From: Microbacterium laevaniformans
Lineage (GTDB): Bacteria > Actinomycetota > Actinomycetes > Actinomycetales > Microbacteriaceae
Direction of reading: 5' to 3'
Assembly (NCBI RefSeq): GCF_016907555.1
Contig: NZ_JAFBCE010000001.1
Location: 1,364,001 to 1,428,000, forward strand
DNA length: 64,000 nt
Positions 1 through 8,301 of the stretch are shown piece after piece. Each line of letters begins with the position of its first letter. The stretch's first letter is position 1. Position numbers and translations under genes: made by a program. The notes beneath the pieces were generated by a model. It searched no databases, was not told the DNA's origin, and saw only the letters and a program-made list of their open reading frames with translations.

Positions 1-1744
1 TCGCGATGCCGAGGTCGTCGGCAAGTTCGCGCGCGGCGGCCGCGGACGGTGCGAGCCCGATGACCGAGCCGCGGCCGTGCTCGTGCTCCCACGCGAGCCG
101 GAGAGCGTGCATCGCGGTCGTCTTGCCGGCACCGGCCGGTCCGATCAGCACGTCGAGCGAGCGAGCGGAGGTTGCGATCGAGTGGAGTGCCGCGCGCTGA
201 TCCTCACCAAGGACAATCCCGTGGTTGCGGCGCGCACGCTCCGCGCGCTCGAGAGTTGCCGCGCTGACCACCGGCGCATCGGACGCGTGCGAAGCGGCGA
301 GCAGTCGCTCCTCGGCATCCAGCAGCGCAATCGAGGAGTAGCGCGCGGAGTTGCGTGGGCGGAAGACGCTCGTCTCATCGGCGCGCTGGAAATCGGCGGG
401 CGAGACGGCGAGCTCGGGGGGCGTGAGGCGTGTGGAGCGCTGCTCTGCGGCATCCGTGATCATGCCGACGATCGCCTCGCGGTCCTCGGTCGCGGCGAAG
501 CGCCACCCCATCGTCTGACGCGCGGCTTCGGCGTAGAGGTTCCAACGGGTCCATGTGGAACGGCGCTCGCTGGCGGCTTGGACGACGCGCTCGGCGAGCT
601 GGTTCAGGATGCCGCGCTCGATGTCCTCGGCACGCAGCGGCTTCAGGGTGTCCTGGTGGTTCACGGCTGTGCGCGACCAGGCGGTCGCGTCGCGACCGAG
701 CAGACGACTCGCGCGGGTGCGCCACTCGTGCGTGAGATCGGCGAGCGATCGGAGCTGCTTCTCGGGACGCGTCGCGAGCGTCGCCTGCTGACGCAGGCGG
801 ATGATCGTCACCTTCGACGGCGCGCGGCCGTGAGTGGCGATGTACTCGTCGATGAGCCGGTCCTTCTCGATGTCGATGTGACGCGAGCGAGAGGAGAACT
901 CGGCGACGAGATGCTCAGGAACAGTTGCGATGGCCCAGACCGGGTTGCGGTCGGCTTCGCGCTCGCGCCGCTCCCAGTGGACGCCGAGCGCACGCGACAG
1001 GTGGTCGGCGAACACGGCTGTGTGCAGCTCGGACAGCGCAACCGTCGCCGCGTGCAGCGGGCGTCCGTCGAGCGAGCGCCACTTGCCGTCGAACGCCGTT
1101 CGCACCTTGTTGCTCACCACGACGTGCGTGTGCAGTTGCGGGTCGCCCGCGCGCGAGTCGAAGTGATCGAACGCTGAGGCGATCAGGCCTTGGACCTCGA
1201 CCTGCGCGACAGCGCCGTCACGGCCCGCTTCGCCGGCTCGTGTCGCGGCGAGTTCGCGCTCCATGAAGGCGAGCACGTCACCGATCGCCTTGTGATGCGC
1301 GGCAGCGATCGTGGCTTGAGTGTTGGCGTCGGCGACAGCCCAGAGAACCGACGCCGACTTCGGTAGCGAGAACGTGAAGTCGTAGCCGGCGATGGCGCGG
1401 CGGTGGGTCGGCGCTGGGGAGTCTGGCTTCGGGCGGTCGGGGCTCGCATCGGATGCCGCGTACACGGGGTAAGCCCGACCGAGCGCTGCGCCCGTCCCGG
1501 GATCGCGACCCATCCCCAGGAGCAACTCGAGCTGAGCCTCCGACACCCGTGATCCTGCGTCGATTCGGCCGTCAGCCAGCGCTGGCAGCCCGCTCCCGAG
1601 CCAACGACCCGGCGGGGTGCCAGCCTCGGCGTAGTAGCGGGTGAGCGGAGTGGAGAGCGGTCGCTCGCCGTCGGCCGCGGCGACGGTGCGGAGGAGGTAC
1701 TTGTACCCATCCCCCGCGCTCATCACCCGCATCGACACCGACAC
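1..1744 (-). CDS. MobF-family (TrwC-type) conjugative relaxase-helicase, partial
   Basis: This enzyme would nick the transfer origin, stay covalently bound to the 5' end and unwind the transferred strand. Reading the minus strand gives 581 codons open to the window edge, so the C-terminal helicase is cut off by the window. The N-terminus has the family's AGDGYKYLL block (residues 10-18), paired tyrosines in RYYAEAGTPPGRW (37-49) and the three-histidine metal site (H194, H205, H207). A Walker A motif, GPAGAGKT, near residue 535 opens the RecD-like helicase domain. The start is GTG at 1744 behind a GGAGAGG ribosome site; a GTG at 1738 and an ATG at 1732 are in-frame alternatives. The gene lies downstream of the MazG/radical SAM/PRTase cassette on the same strand. 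Confidence 0.93.
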   Translation of the reverse strand, partial: MSVSMRVMSAGDGYKYLLRTVAAADGERPLSTPLTRYYAEAGTPPGRWLGSGLPALADGRIDAGSRVSEAQLELLLGMGRDPGTGAALGRAYPVYAASDASPDRPKPDSPAPTHRRAIAGYDFTFSLPKSASVLWAVADANTQATIAAAHHKAIGDVLAFMERELAATRAGEAGRDGAVAQVEVQGLIASAFDHFDSRAGDPQLHTHVVVSNKVRTAFDGKWRSLDGRPLHAATVALSELHTAVFADHLSRALGVHWERREREADRNPVWAIATVPEHLVAEFSSRSRHIDIEKDRLIDEYIATHGRAPSKVTIIRLRQQATLATRPEKQLRSLADLTHEWRTRASRLLGRDATAWSRTAVNHQDTLKPLRAEDIERGILNQLAERVVQAASERRSTWTRWNLYAEAARQTMGWRFAATEDREAIVGMITDAAEQRSTRLTPPELAVSPADFQRADETSVFRPRNSARYSSIALLDAEERLLAASHASDAPVVSAATLERAERARRNHGIVLGEDQRAALHSIATSARSLDVLIGPAGAGKTTAMHALRLAWEHEHGRGSVIGLAPSAAAARELADDLGIA

Positions 1745-1780
1745 CAGGCACCGCCTCTCCTCCGTCAGAGAGGTGGTTCA

Positions 1781-1805
1781 GCCGGGCCCGCTGCGCGGGC
1801 TCGGC
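1781..1805. promoter_or_regulatory. Inverted repeat upstream of the relaxase; oriT or attenuator candidate
   Basis: Arms of 11 bp (1781-1791 and 1795-1805) flank a 3-base loop, with one G-T pair. It lies 37 bp upstream of the relaxase start, in the 147-bp gap after the PRTase-like gene. MobF elements commonly keep their transfer origin, which contains an inverted repeat, next to the relaxase gene. A terminator for the cassette upstream is the alternative, but no T-run follows on the minus strand. Confidence 0.35.
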
Positions 1806-1891
1806 CCTCGATCTGCAAGACGTGTAGCCACTCGAGAGACTTCCGAGACGCACCGCCGATGGCGGGATGGCGGACGAATCCGAGGCGCGGC

Positions 1892-3013
1892 TTAGGACGC
1901 GTCGTCAGGCGAGCCCGCTGAGACCTGGTCGGGCGACTTCACTGGCTCTGACACATAGCTGACCTCATCGCCGAAGAGCGACCGGGATTGTGCGCACGAC
2001 GAGTCGTTCTTGTATTGAATCATGTGCTTGGCGGATACCTTCTGCTTCACCAGTGCTTCCAATTGCGGCTCTCCGACGGCGACGAGCGAGTGGAGCGTGA
2101 GCCCGGCACTTGCTAAGCCGTTGTCTGAGACGTCACCCGCAAGCGAGCGGAATAGGACCACCGCAGTTTCAACCGGCTCGAAGGCGAGCGCTAGCCCCGA
2201 CTCGGCGGACTCAGAAAGCTGATTGAACCGATTGGCGGCAGATTGGAGTTGGCCACCGTTCTTGCATGAGTCGTCGACAATGATCGCCCGATACGGGCGA
2301 GACTCACTCCCCGGACGTAGCTCCACTTCGCGGTCGCAAAAAGCCCGTAACCCTTCGAAGTCGGTTTCGTGGACTACTCCGCCCGGCCCAATCACGCGCG
2401 ACTTGTCTTTTTCGCCTTTGCAGAGGATAAGCGGGAGCCGCATGCGCTCAGCGAGCTGCTTGCACAGGAGCACGTTCCCGTCCTTCGGGGCCAGCAGCAC
2501 GTCTGGCCGAGCGACCACCGATTCTCGATGCAGCTTGTCAAGCCACGCATCGAAGATCTGATCGATGCCCTGCTCGTGATCAGCACGGCCGTCGATCGCT
2601 CCCATCAGGTCGAGGTAGTAGCGGGTTCCGTGATAGGCATAGACCGGGTAGTCGAGAGCGCGAATCCACCGCGATGCTCGGTTTACGAAGGCGAGATCCG
2701 GCCGCGCAATCGGCTTTGTAGGCTTCTTCGGCTGACTCGACGCCTCCCGAATCGCCCTCTGTGCAGTGGCGTCCATACCGAGCGACTCCAGCACGGGCAA
2801 CAGCGCAGCCACGCGACGACGCCGATACCCGCGAGTCCATCGCCCTTTGGGCCCACCGAGAAACCCGGCTTCGATGGAGCGATCTCTCAGCTCAGCGAGC
2901 GCGGTGACAAGCAACACGACCAAGGCCAGAAGTGTCGCGACGTTGAGCACGATTCCGGTCGCAACGCCGAATCCCGAGTTGATTGCGGCGCCGAGCGCAT
3001 CTCCGTCAGCCAA
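1892..3013 (-). CDS. Membrane-anchored phosphoribosyltransferase-like protein
   Basis: The 373-residue protein has one N-terminal transmembrane helix (about 17-41), a basic linker, and a C-terminal region with the layout of a type I phosphoribosyltransferase. A strand-loop DVLLAPKDGN (171-180) precedes LPLILCKGEKDKS, and the PRPP-loop equivalent IIVDDSCKNGG lies at 244-254. Canonical PRPP loops read DDxxxTG; here the threonine position is part of an N-G-G stretch, so the chemistry may be altered. The helix would tether the domain to the inner face of the membrane. Its start overlaps the end of the radical SAM gene by 8 bp, so the two are co-translated. The substrate is unknown. Distant kin among nucleotide-metabolism or effector PRTases is inference. 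Confidence 0.7.
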   Translation of the reverse strand: MADGDALGAAINSGFGVATGIVLNVATLLALVVLLVTALAELRDRSIEAGFLGGPKGRWTRGYRRRRVAALLPVLESLGMDATAQRAIREASSQPKKPTKPIARPDLAFVNRASRWIRALDYPVYAYHGTRYYLDLMGAIDGRADHEQGIDQIFDAWLDKLHRESVVARPDVLLAPKDGNVLLCKQLAERMRLPLILCKGEKDKSRVIGPGGVVHETDFEGLRAFCDREVELRPGSESRPYRAIIVDDSCKNGGQLQSAANRFNQLSESAESGLALAFEPVETAVVLFRSLAGDVSDNGLASAGLTLHSLVAVGEPQLEALVKQKVSAKHMIQYKNDSSCAQSRSLFGDEVSYVSEPVKSPDQVSAGSPDDAS

Positions 3014-3839
3014 TGACGTCGCCCATCAACGATGCGTCGGAATCGAACACTCGGAAGCCAAGCGACTCCCCGTACGACTGAAGGCTTTGGGCGCGGCCGG
3101 GGATGTACCTCTGCGCCCAGTCGGGGTTGCTTCGAGCCCAGCCAACCGATCGGACTGAGATCACCGGCGTTGCATCAGCCCCTCGCGCTACGCGGAACCG
3201 GTCACCTGCGTCTAGCCACTCATCGCCGAGCAAGATGCGCTCCGTTAGGCCCTCGCAGTCACGCATGATCTCTTCGTACTCTCTGTCCGACACATCCGCC
3301 AAGAGCGGACGAAAAACCAGCGAGTTGGCGATCCCCGCCGACTTAAGTTGCGCGAGTGATCGGACCCGGCTTCGGTACCCCGGAGTTCGTGGCTCGATTT
3401 CGGCGACGCTGTACTTGGTGCTAACGGAGACTCCCACCTTCAGAACAGCGCCGGACTTCTCCAGCTGCACAGTGGTGGCCTGGAGCGCAGCTACGGCACG
3501 GCGGCCGATGGAGGCCTTAGTCGAGATACTGATCGACTTCCCAAACTTAGCTACCGTCTGCAGGATCTCTTCGAAGTCAGACCGAGCAAACAGGTCGGTA
3601 TCACACGCGGGATAGATGACGTCGACGTCTCTCGCCAACGTGGGCTCCGCCTGGAGCTCAGAGAGCGTCCTCGGTTGCTCATACTGAGCGAACTGGGCGA
3701 AGCAATATGTGCATCCAAATCGACACGGCTCGCCGTCGATCGCCAGCATTAGCCGTGTGAGCGCCTTGCCACCTACCTCGTGCGCGCTCTCGCCCGGAAC
3801 CAACCTAGTCACCGTCCGGTCCAATCCGGTGGAGGCCAT
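3006..3839 (-). CDS. Radical SAM protein (photoproduct-lyase-like motif spacing)
   Basis: The 277-residue protein carries the radical SAM iron-sulfur motif Cx3Cx2C as C39-x3-C43-x2-C46 in GEPCRFGCTYCF. It then shows a TIM-barrel-like alternation (IYPACDTDLF, SISISTKASI, KVGVSVSTKY). The overall form resembles spore-photoproduct-lyase-like radical SAM proteins more than SPASM maturases: there is no extra C-terminal cysteine cluster. It would cleave S-adenosylmethionine to start radical chemistry on an unknown substrate. It overlaps the MazG-like gene by 35 bp upstream and the PRTase-like gene by 8 bp downstream, which argues for one functional unit. Start ATG at 3839. Confidence 0.8.
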   Translation of the reverse strand: MASTGLDRTVTRLVPGESAHEVGGKALTRLMLAIDGEPCRFGCTYCFAQFAQYEQPRTLSELQAEPTLARDVDVIYPACDTDLFARSDFEEILQTVAKFGKSISISTKASIGRRAVAALQATTVQLEKSGAVLKVGVSVSTKYSVAEIEPRTPGYRSRVRSLAQLKSAGIANSLVFRPLLADVSDREYEEIMRDCEGLTERILLGDEWLDAGDRFRVARGADATPVISVRSVGWARSNPDWAQRYIPGRAQSLQSYGESLGFRVFDSDASLMGDVIG

Positions 3840-4653
3840 CGAATGCCGACTTCATTCCCACGAAGAGGTCGTCGATGTTCACACTCCGCGCGCCAAGCAC
3901 GTCGGGCGAGGGGTCGATCAAAAGCACGCGATTTCCAACACGCTTCACAACAATGCCGTACCGACGCAATGGGTCATCGGTGCGGTAGACCTCTCCGGTC
4001 CGGAACCCCGCCACGACGACGGGATACACAGTCAGGGAGAAGTCGATGTGGTCCTGGAAGTCGGCCTCACTCATCAGCGTGTATGACAGGAAATCGTCCA
4101 CGGCGTTGTCACGTCCGGTGTCGATTGGACCGCCAATTATCTCGAAGTCCGACACGGCAGAAGTTGGACGGTCAACGGCGCCGACTAGCGGCTCGATCAT
4201 GGAACTGATGGCAGCCCAGGACCCGTCTTGCGCGCCCACCTCGAGACTGTATTGCGAAGTAGCCATAACGATTGCAGACGCCATCTCGACCTCCGGCGTT
4301 ACCCAATCGGCGGGCTTCTGAATCTTGCCATCAGCACGCGTCGACACGCTGCCCCCAGACACCTTGCGCATGTTTGCCCGATGAACAATCTCAAACAGAG
4401 GCTCGCCTTCGACACCCATCTCGACGAGTGTCCCGAGCGCGAAGTACATTAGGTCGACGATGGCGTCCGCCTGGTCGACGACAGTGTTCGCCTGCTCGAA
4501 CTCGTCGATCTCCTCTCGCATCCACGCCACTCGGCGGCCAACTCGGTCTGAGGCGAGCACGGTGGGAAGTGCTGCAACGGGATGGTGACCTTCCTCATGG
4601 AAGTCACGCACCCGCTGCTGTGCCCACGAAAGCCCACTCAGTTCTTCTGCCAT
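3805..4653 (-). CDS. MazG-like nucleotide pyrophosphohydrolase with unknown C-terminal domain
   Basis: The first 120 of 282 residues match the all-alpha NTP pyrophosphatase (MazG-like) fold. They carry the acidic metal site E47-E48-x2-E51 and, one helix later, D63-x3-D67, followed by the typical NMRKVSGG...DGKIQKPADW block (94-117). Such enzymes hydrolyse nucleoside triphosphates or modified nucleotides to monophosphates. Residues 120-282 form a second domain I do not recognise, ending in a beta-rich part (YGIVVKRVGNRVLLIDPSP). I place the start at ATG 4653, nine bases after a GGGGAGAT ribosome site; a GTG at 4674 would add seven residues. It is the promoter-proximal gene of the three-gene cassette. 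Confidence 0.75.
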   Translation of the reverse strand: MAEELSGLSWAQQRVRDFHEEGHHPVAALPTVLASDRVGRRVAWMREEIDEFEQANTVVDQADAIVDLMYFALGTLVEMGVEGEPLFEIVHRANMRKVSGGSVSTRADGKIQKPADWVTPEVEMASAIVMATSQYSLEVGAQDGSWAAISSMIEPLVGAVDRPTSAVSDFEIIGGPIDTGRDNAVDDFLSYTLMSEADFQDHIDFSLTVYPVVVAGFRTGEVYRTDDPLRRYGIVVKRVGNRVLLIDPSPDVLGARSVNIDDLFVGMKSAFDGLHRIGPDGD

Positions 4654-4963
4654 CGAGCCGATCTCCCCGTCCACCGTCCTGGCTCGGACGTGTCTACGTT
4701 TTCCTGCAACCCGATGCTAGTGGCTCGAGGGTCCAGCGCTCGCAGGTTGAACTTGGCAACAGGTCGGACGTTTGGGCGGTCGCGCCGGCGGCGGAAGACC
4801 GCGCACAAGAGTCCGTGCCTTGAAACGTCCTCATTCTCCTGTCCGAGGTGGACCGGGTCGGCGCTCTCGGCCCGGCCAAAAGCAGCGTTGGAACACGCGA
4901 TGCGTCCTGTCCGTTCGCGAAGCTCCTGGTGCGGAACCCTACGTGAGGGATAGTTCGTGTAGT
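4654..4963. other. Gap between two minus-strand cassettes
   Basis: These 310 bases separate the alpha/beta hydrolase stop from the MazG-like start. Both flanking units run on the minus strand, so this should hold the end of one transcript and the promoter of the next. I see no ORF with a ribosome site and family-like sequence, no strong stem-loop and no convincing -35/-10 pair. Confidence 0.5.
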
Positions 4964-6067
4964 TCAGCTGAGCCACGACTTCAACGCCGCGCCGAATGTG
5001 TCGGGATCGACGTTCGCCTCCCACCCGTGTGGGGAGAGACGTGTCTCCACGAGTGCGATGTTTCCGCCTGCTAAGGCGAAGGTACGGGAGAGCTCGAACG
5101 GGATCTCCTCGTCTCCTCGGGAGTGGACCACTATCGTCGGCAAGTTCATCGTGAAGCCCCGACTCCAACAGAGTCGGTCGAAGTCGAGCGGTACAGGCAG
5201 ACGCAGAAGAAGGCACGCGAAGCGGGATTCAAGTAGCCGGGTCAAGACGAGAGCGACTGAGCGCGGGAGACCCGCGCGCCGAACGGCGTTATGGACTATC
5301 GCCCGCCAGTTCGTAGCAGGCGCTATCAGAGCAAGCCGGTCGAACGCCGCAGGATCTTGGCGCAGAAGTTCGAGAGCGAGCCCCGCGCCCATCGACCACG
5401 CAACCACGTAGACGGACGAAGCTCCGCGGGAACGCGCATAGGCAACTGCATCGGCCAAGTCCGTCCATTCGCGCTGCCCGAGCGTCGAGGCGGACGCCGG
5501 CGGCCCATCCCCGGAACCTCGATAGGTTATGGCGAGCGAAGTCAGACCGACGGTCTGCGCCACCTCGACGGAGCGCAGGGTCACGAGCCTGGAGGTGCGG
5601 ATGCCCTGAACGTGGATCACCCACGGCGCATCGAGCGACGTGCCCCGGAAGAGCCATGCCGGCGCCGAGGCGCCATCGCGCAACGGCACCGTTACGTCCT
5701 CCCAATCGGGATCGATCTCGGCAGGCCCGCTCATGGTGTGGCCGGTCCACAGAGCCTCGAATGGTTCCGTGTCCATCGGCGCGGTCGTCTTGAGCAGCAA
5801 ACGGGTAACGCGTGTTCCGTCCGACGACACCACTGGCCCGATTAGCGCGTGGTGCTCGAATCGCTCCCCAAACCAGAGGCCATAGTTCCCGTCGACAATG
5901 GTGAGGTCGCTCCGCGGGAGTTCGATCGCGTCGCCTACACGACGGACGGTCACGGTCTTGCGACGCGGCTCAACGCCGACAACGCGACGTGCCAGCATCC
6001 GGATCACTACTGCGGCACCCGCTGCGAGCACGCCAAGGATCGCGACGACAACGCCGCACACCTTCAA
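4964..6067 (-). CDS. Membrane-anchored alpha/beta hydrolase
   Basis: The 367-residue protein starts with a hydrophobic helix (about 4-25) and an arginine cluster. An N-terminal beta-rich extension follows, then an alpha/beta hydrolase core. The nucleophile is S225 in VAWSMGAG. Likely triad partners are D319 (HSRGDEEIP) and H347 (LSPHGWEAN). The oxyanion region is around HVQGIRT (152-158). The start is TTG at 6067, overlapping the stop of the upstream membrane-protein gene (TTGA), which implies translational coupling. It is the last gene of a four-gene unit led by an XRE regulator. The substrate (ester, peptide or lipid) cannot be inferred. Confidence 0.75.
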   Translation of the reverse strand: MKVCGVVVAILGVLAAGAAVVIRMLARRVVGVEPRRKTVTVRRVGDAIELPRSDLTIVDGNYGLWFGERFEHHALIGPVVSSDGTRVTRLLLKTTAPMDTEPFEALWTGHTMSGPAEIDPDWEDVTVPLRDGASAPAWLFRGTSLDAPWVIHVQGIRTSRLVTLRSVEVAQTVGLTSLAITYRGSGDGPPASASTLGQREWTDLADAVAYARSRGASSVYVVAWSMGAGLALELLRQDPAAFDRLALIAPATNWRAIVHNAVRRAGLPRSVALVLTRLLESRFACLLLRLPVPLDFDRLCWSRGFTMNLPTIVVHSRGDEEIPFELSRTFALAGGNIALVETRLSPHGWEANVDPDTFGAALKSWLS

Positions 6068-7020
6068 GTTGCGCTCACCGCCCCTGCGGCGCTCGACATC
6101 CGCACCACCGCCGGCGCTCGCATCTGTCTATCGAGCATCTCGGTCGCGGCCCGCAGCAGGACTCGCTCACGCGTGGTCAGCTCCTCACTGTTGGCGACGT
6201 CGGTCAAACGGACTGCCAGACGGTATGTCTCGTGTACGGGATCCTCATCAGGAACGGGCTTCACGATCATCCCGCGGTCGATGCTTGCCTTCGCAAGGAG
6301 CCGTCCCAGTGTCGCGTTCATCGATCTCCTGCCAGCGCGGGCGACGGCGAACACGATGATGCCGGCGCACACCAGGACGACACCGCCGTAGAACGGAATC
6401 GTGAACAGGGCTCCGATCGCTTCGACGCTCGGCGTCCGCCCCAGGCCGGCGACGCGAAGGCTCAGATAGGCGATCTCGATAAGGCTCGCCACGAGGATCG
6501 CCCACGCGCCGATGCGGATGAGGATGTAGGGTCGCGGCTTCCGTCCGCGGACTCCGCGAAGCATCCGGGCCATGATCAGGACGACGCATCCCATGTAGAG
6601 CGATGCGTATGCCCACAACCCGAACTGATCGGCCGTCTCCTTGACGAACGCGTCCGTCGTCGATCCACGATCGGCGATCAGCAGGAACGGGATGGTGAAG
6701 GAGAGGTACATCGCGGGCAGCTCCCAGAGGCTGCGCGGCTTGAACCTGCTGCCGTCGAGCGTGAGAGCCGCCTGCATGACGAACCAGAAAGCCGTTGTCG
6801 CGAGGATGTTCTGGATGAGGTTCGCGACGTTCGTTCCGCCGAGCCAGCCGTCAACGATCGGCAACGGAACGACCACTCCGACCATGAACACGGCTGCAAG
6901 TCCCGTGATCGTGGCGATCCAGGTAAGCCTGCTCGAGGGCTCGCGGATGGCGGACGGTAGCCGGATGAGCGTGAGCACCAGCAGCGCGAGAAACGCGACA
7001 GCCTCGATGCTGAGCGTCAT
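6064..7020 (-). CDS. Multi-pass integral membrane protein (MAB_1171c/DUF6545-like)
   Basis: The 318-residue protein has about seven hydrophobic helices in the first 240 residues, then a soluble C-terminal tail of about 80 residues (EDPVHETYRLAVRLTDVA...). The layout, and its position directly after an ImmA/IrrE-type peptidase and an XRE regulator, match the actinobacterial family often named MAB_1171c putative transporter, from memory rather than a search. ATG at 7020 overlaps the peptidase stop (TGATG). The cytoplasmic tail could be the contact or cleavage site for the neighbouring peptidase; that is inference. Confidence 0.65.
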   Translation of the reverse strand: MTLSIEAVAFLALLVLTLIRLPSAIREPSSRLTWIATITGLAAVFMVGVVVPLPIVDGWLGGTNVANLIQNILATTAFWFVMQAALTLDGSRFKPRSLWELPAMYLSFTIPFLLIADRGSTTDAFVKETADQFGLWAYASLYMGCVVLIMARMLRGVRGRKPRPYILIRIGAWAILVASLIEIAYLSLRVAGLGRTPSVEAIGALFTIPFYGGVVLVCAGIIVFAVARAGRRSMNATLGRLLAKASIDRGMIVKPVPDEDPVHETYRLAVRLTDVANSEELTTRERVLLRAATEMLDRQMRAPAVVRMSSAAGAVSAT

Positions 7021-7535
7021 CAGCCGAACACCGCCTCGTCGTGTCCGTGGCGAGGCTGAAGGAGCAACCGTGACAGGAGCTGTGACAACTTCTCCGCCTC
7101 GGCTTCGATCACCAATTCGGTGTCGGCGAAGTCCAGGTCGAGTTCGAAGTCCGGGGTGACGATGCCTCGCGCGAGCACGGTCTGACCGGCGCGTACATGG
7201 CGAGATCCGGGATGCTTGACGGGCAAAGTCGCACATCCTTTGTGCTCGAACACGACGTGCGACAGCTCGTGCAGCACCGTGTGGAACTGGTACCAGCGAG
7301 GGTCGGACTTGCGCACCAGGATCTTGGCGGAGTCTGCCGTCAACAGAACCAGACCGGTGATGTTCTCCCAGTCGCGATCGCCGACGGGTTCGACGTCAAT
7401 CCTCTTGCCTGTCGCCCTGGCGACTTGTCGGACGATGTCTTCCAGTTCGACATCACCTGGGAGATCAAGGCGTTCAAGCTGGGCTTCTGCGCGGGCGCGC
7501 AACTCTTCATGATCTCGAGAAGCGCGGTAGCTCAT
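7020..7535 (-). CDS. ImmA/IrrE-family metallo-endopeptidase
   Basis: The 171-residue protein carries the zincin motif H89-E90-x2-H93 in VLHELSHVVFEH, with an acidic helix later (EAEAEKLSQLL) that can supply the third ligand. In ICEBs1, ImmA cleaves the XRE repressor ImmR to release the element. Here an XRE-family gene lies just upstream on the same strand (91-bp gap), so a repressor-protease pair is plausible. The coupled membrane protein and hydrolase downstream suggest a broader signalling unit. Start ATG 7535. Confidence 0.8.
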   Translation of the reverse strand: MSYRASRDHEELRARAEAQLERLDLPGDVELEDIVRQVARATGKRIDVEPVGDRDWENITGLVLLTADSAKILVRKSDPRWYQFHTVLHELSHVVFEHKGCATLPVKHPGSRHVRAGQTVLARGIVTPDFELDLDFADTELVIEAEAEKLSQLLSRLLLQPRHGHDEAVFG

Positions 7536-7626
7536 GACGCCTGACCTCCGATCACGATCTCGACACAGCGATCGCTCGAATGGTCCCCACTGTACGCCAA
7601 TGCGCAGTCGAGGTCAGGTGAATACT

Positions 7627-8301
7627 TTACTGCGCAGAGATCGAACGAAGGGTCTGTGCTATGGCGCGGAGCGCGGCAGGCGAGATTTCACCGACGGCCC
7701 GCGCTGACACGGAGTCCGCTCCGGATGCCTTCAGCGCCTCGCGGAACTCGAAGTTCGCCTCCGCGGCTTCTACTGCGGCAGCATCATCCAGGTCGAGCAG
7801 GTACGCCGTCGGGACGCCGGCGTAAGCCCCGACGCCTTCAAGCACCCTCACACGAATAGGTGTGCTCGAGTCCCCCGCGAGCAGTGTCGCCCACTCGTCA
7901 CGGTCCAGCGCGACCCCACGTTCGGCGAGTTCGCTGACGAGACCGTCGACATCGAATGCGGATCCGTCCAAGCGTGGCGCACGCGATACCGCGGACAACC
8001 TGCGCGCGAGTTCCGTCGCGTCCGCGTCGAGGATGGGTTCGATCTCTCGAGCGTCGCCGATGGATGCTGCGACACGAGAGATCTCGTGCGGATGGGTTCC
8101 CAAAGCTTGAGCGAGCTTCTCTATGTCGTTCGCGTCGAACGGCGCCGCGCCCCGCAAACGCCCGTAGAAGTAGCTCGCCGACATCTCGGAGCGCTCAATC
8201 AGCTCCTGATTGGTCATGCCTGCCGCGTCGCGAAGAGTCGAAATCGCGCGCACCAGGTCCATTGACCACGCACCGGCCTCGCCCTGGGAACGTCTACCCA
8301 C
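7627..8301 (-). CDS. XRE-family DNA-binding regulator
   Basis: The 224-residue protein has an N-terminal Cro/CI-type helix-turn-helix (about 15-70: LRDAAGMTNQELIERSEMSASYFYGRLRG) and a long alpha-helical C-terminal part of unknown fold. It heads the minus-strand unit with the ImmA-like peptidase. It faces the ArdC/primase operon across a 199-bp divergent region and could repress both sides. GTG at 8301 gives the longest form. ATG at 8262, preceded by GGCGAGG, is an equally good start and removes 13 residues. Confidence 0.8.
   Translation of the reverse strand: MGRRSQGEAGAWSMDLVRAISTLRDAAGMTNQELIERSEMSASYFYGRLRGAAPFDANDIEKLAQALGTHPHEISRVAASIGDAREIEPILDADATELARRLSAVSRAPRLDGSAFDVDGLVSELAERGVALDRDEWATLLAGDSSTPIRVRVLEGVGAYAGVPTAYLLDLDDAAAVEAAEANFEFREALKASGADSVSARAVGEISPAALRAIAQTLRSISAQ

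Noticed and set aside
77..1177. Plus-strand 366-codon reading frame
   Set aside because: It is antisense to the MobF relaxase, whose minus-strand reading shows all family motifs; the plus-strand product has none.
4675..5216. Minus-strand frames in the 4.7-5.2 kb gap region
   Set aside because: They overlap the alpha/beta hydrolase 3' end or lack a ribosome site, and show no family resemblance.
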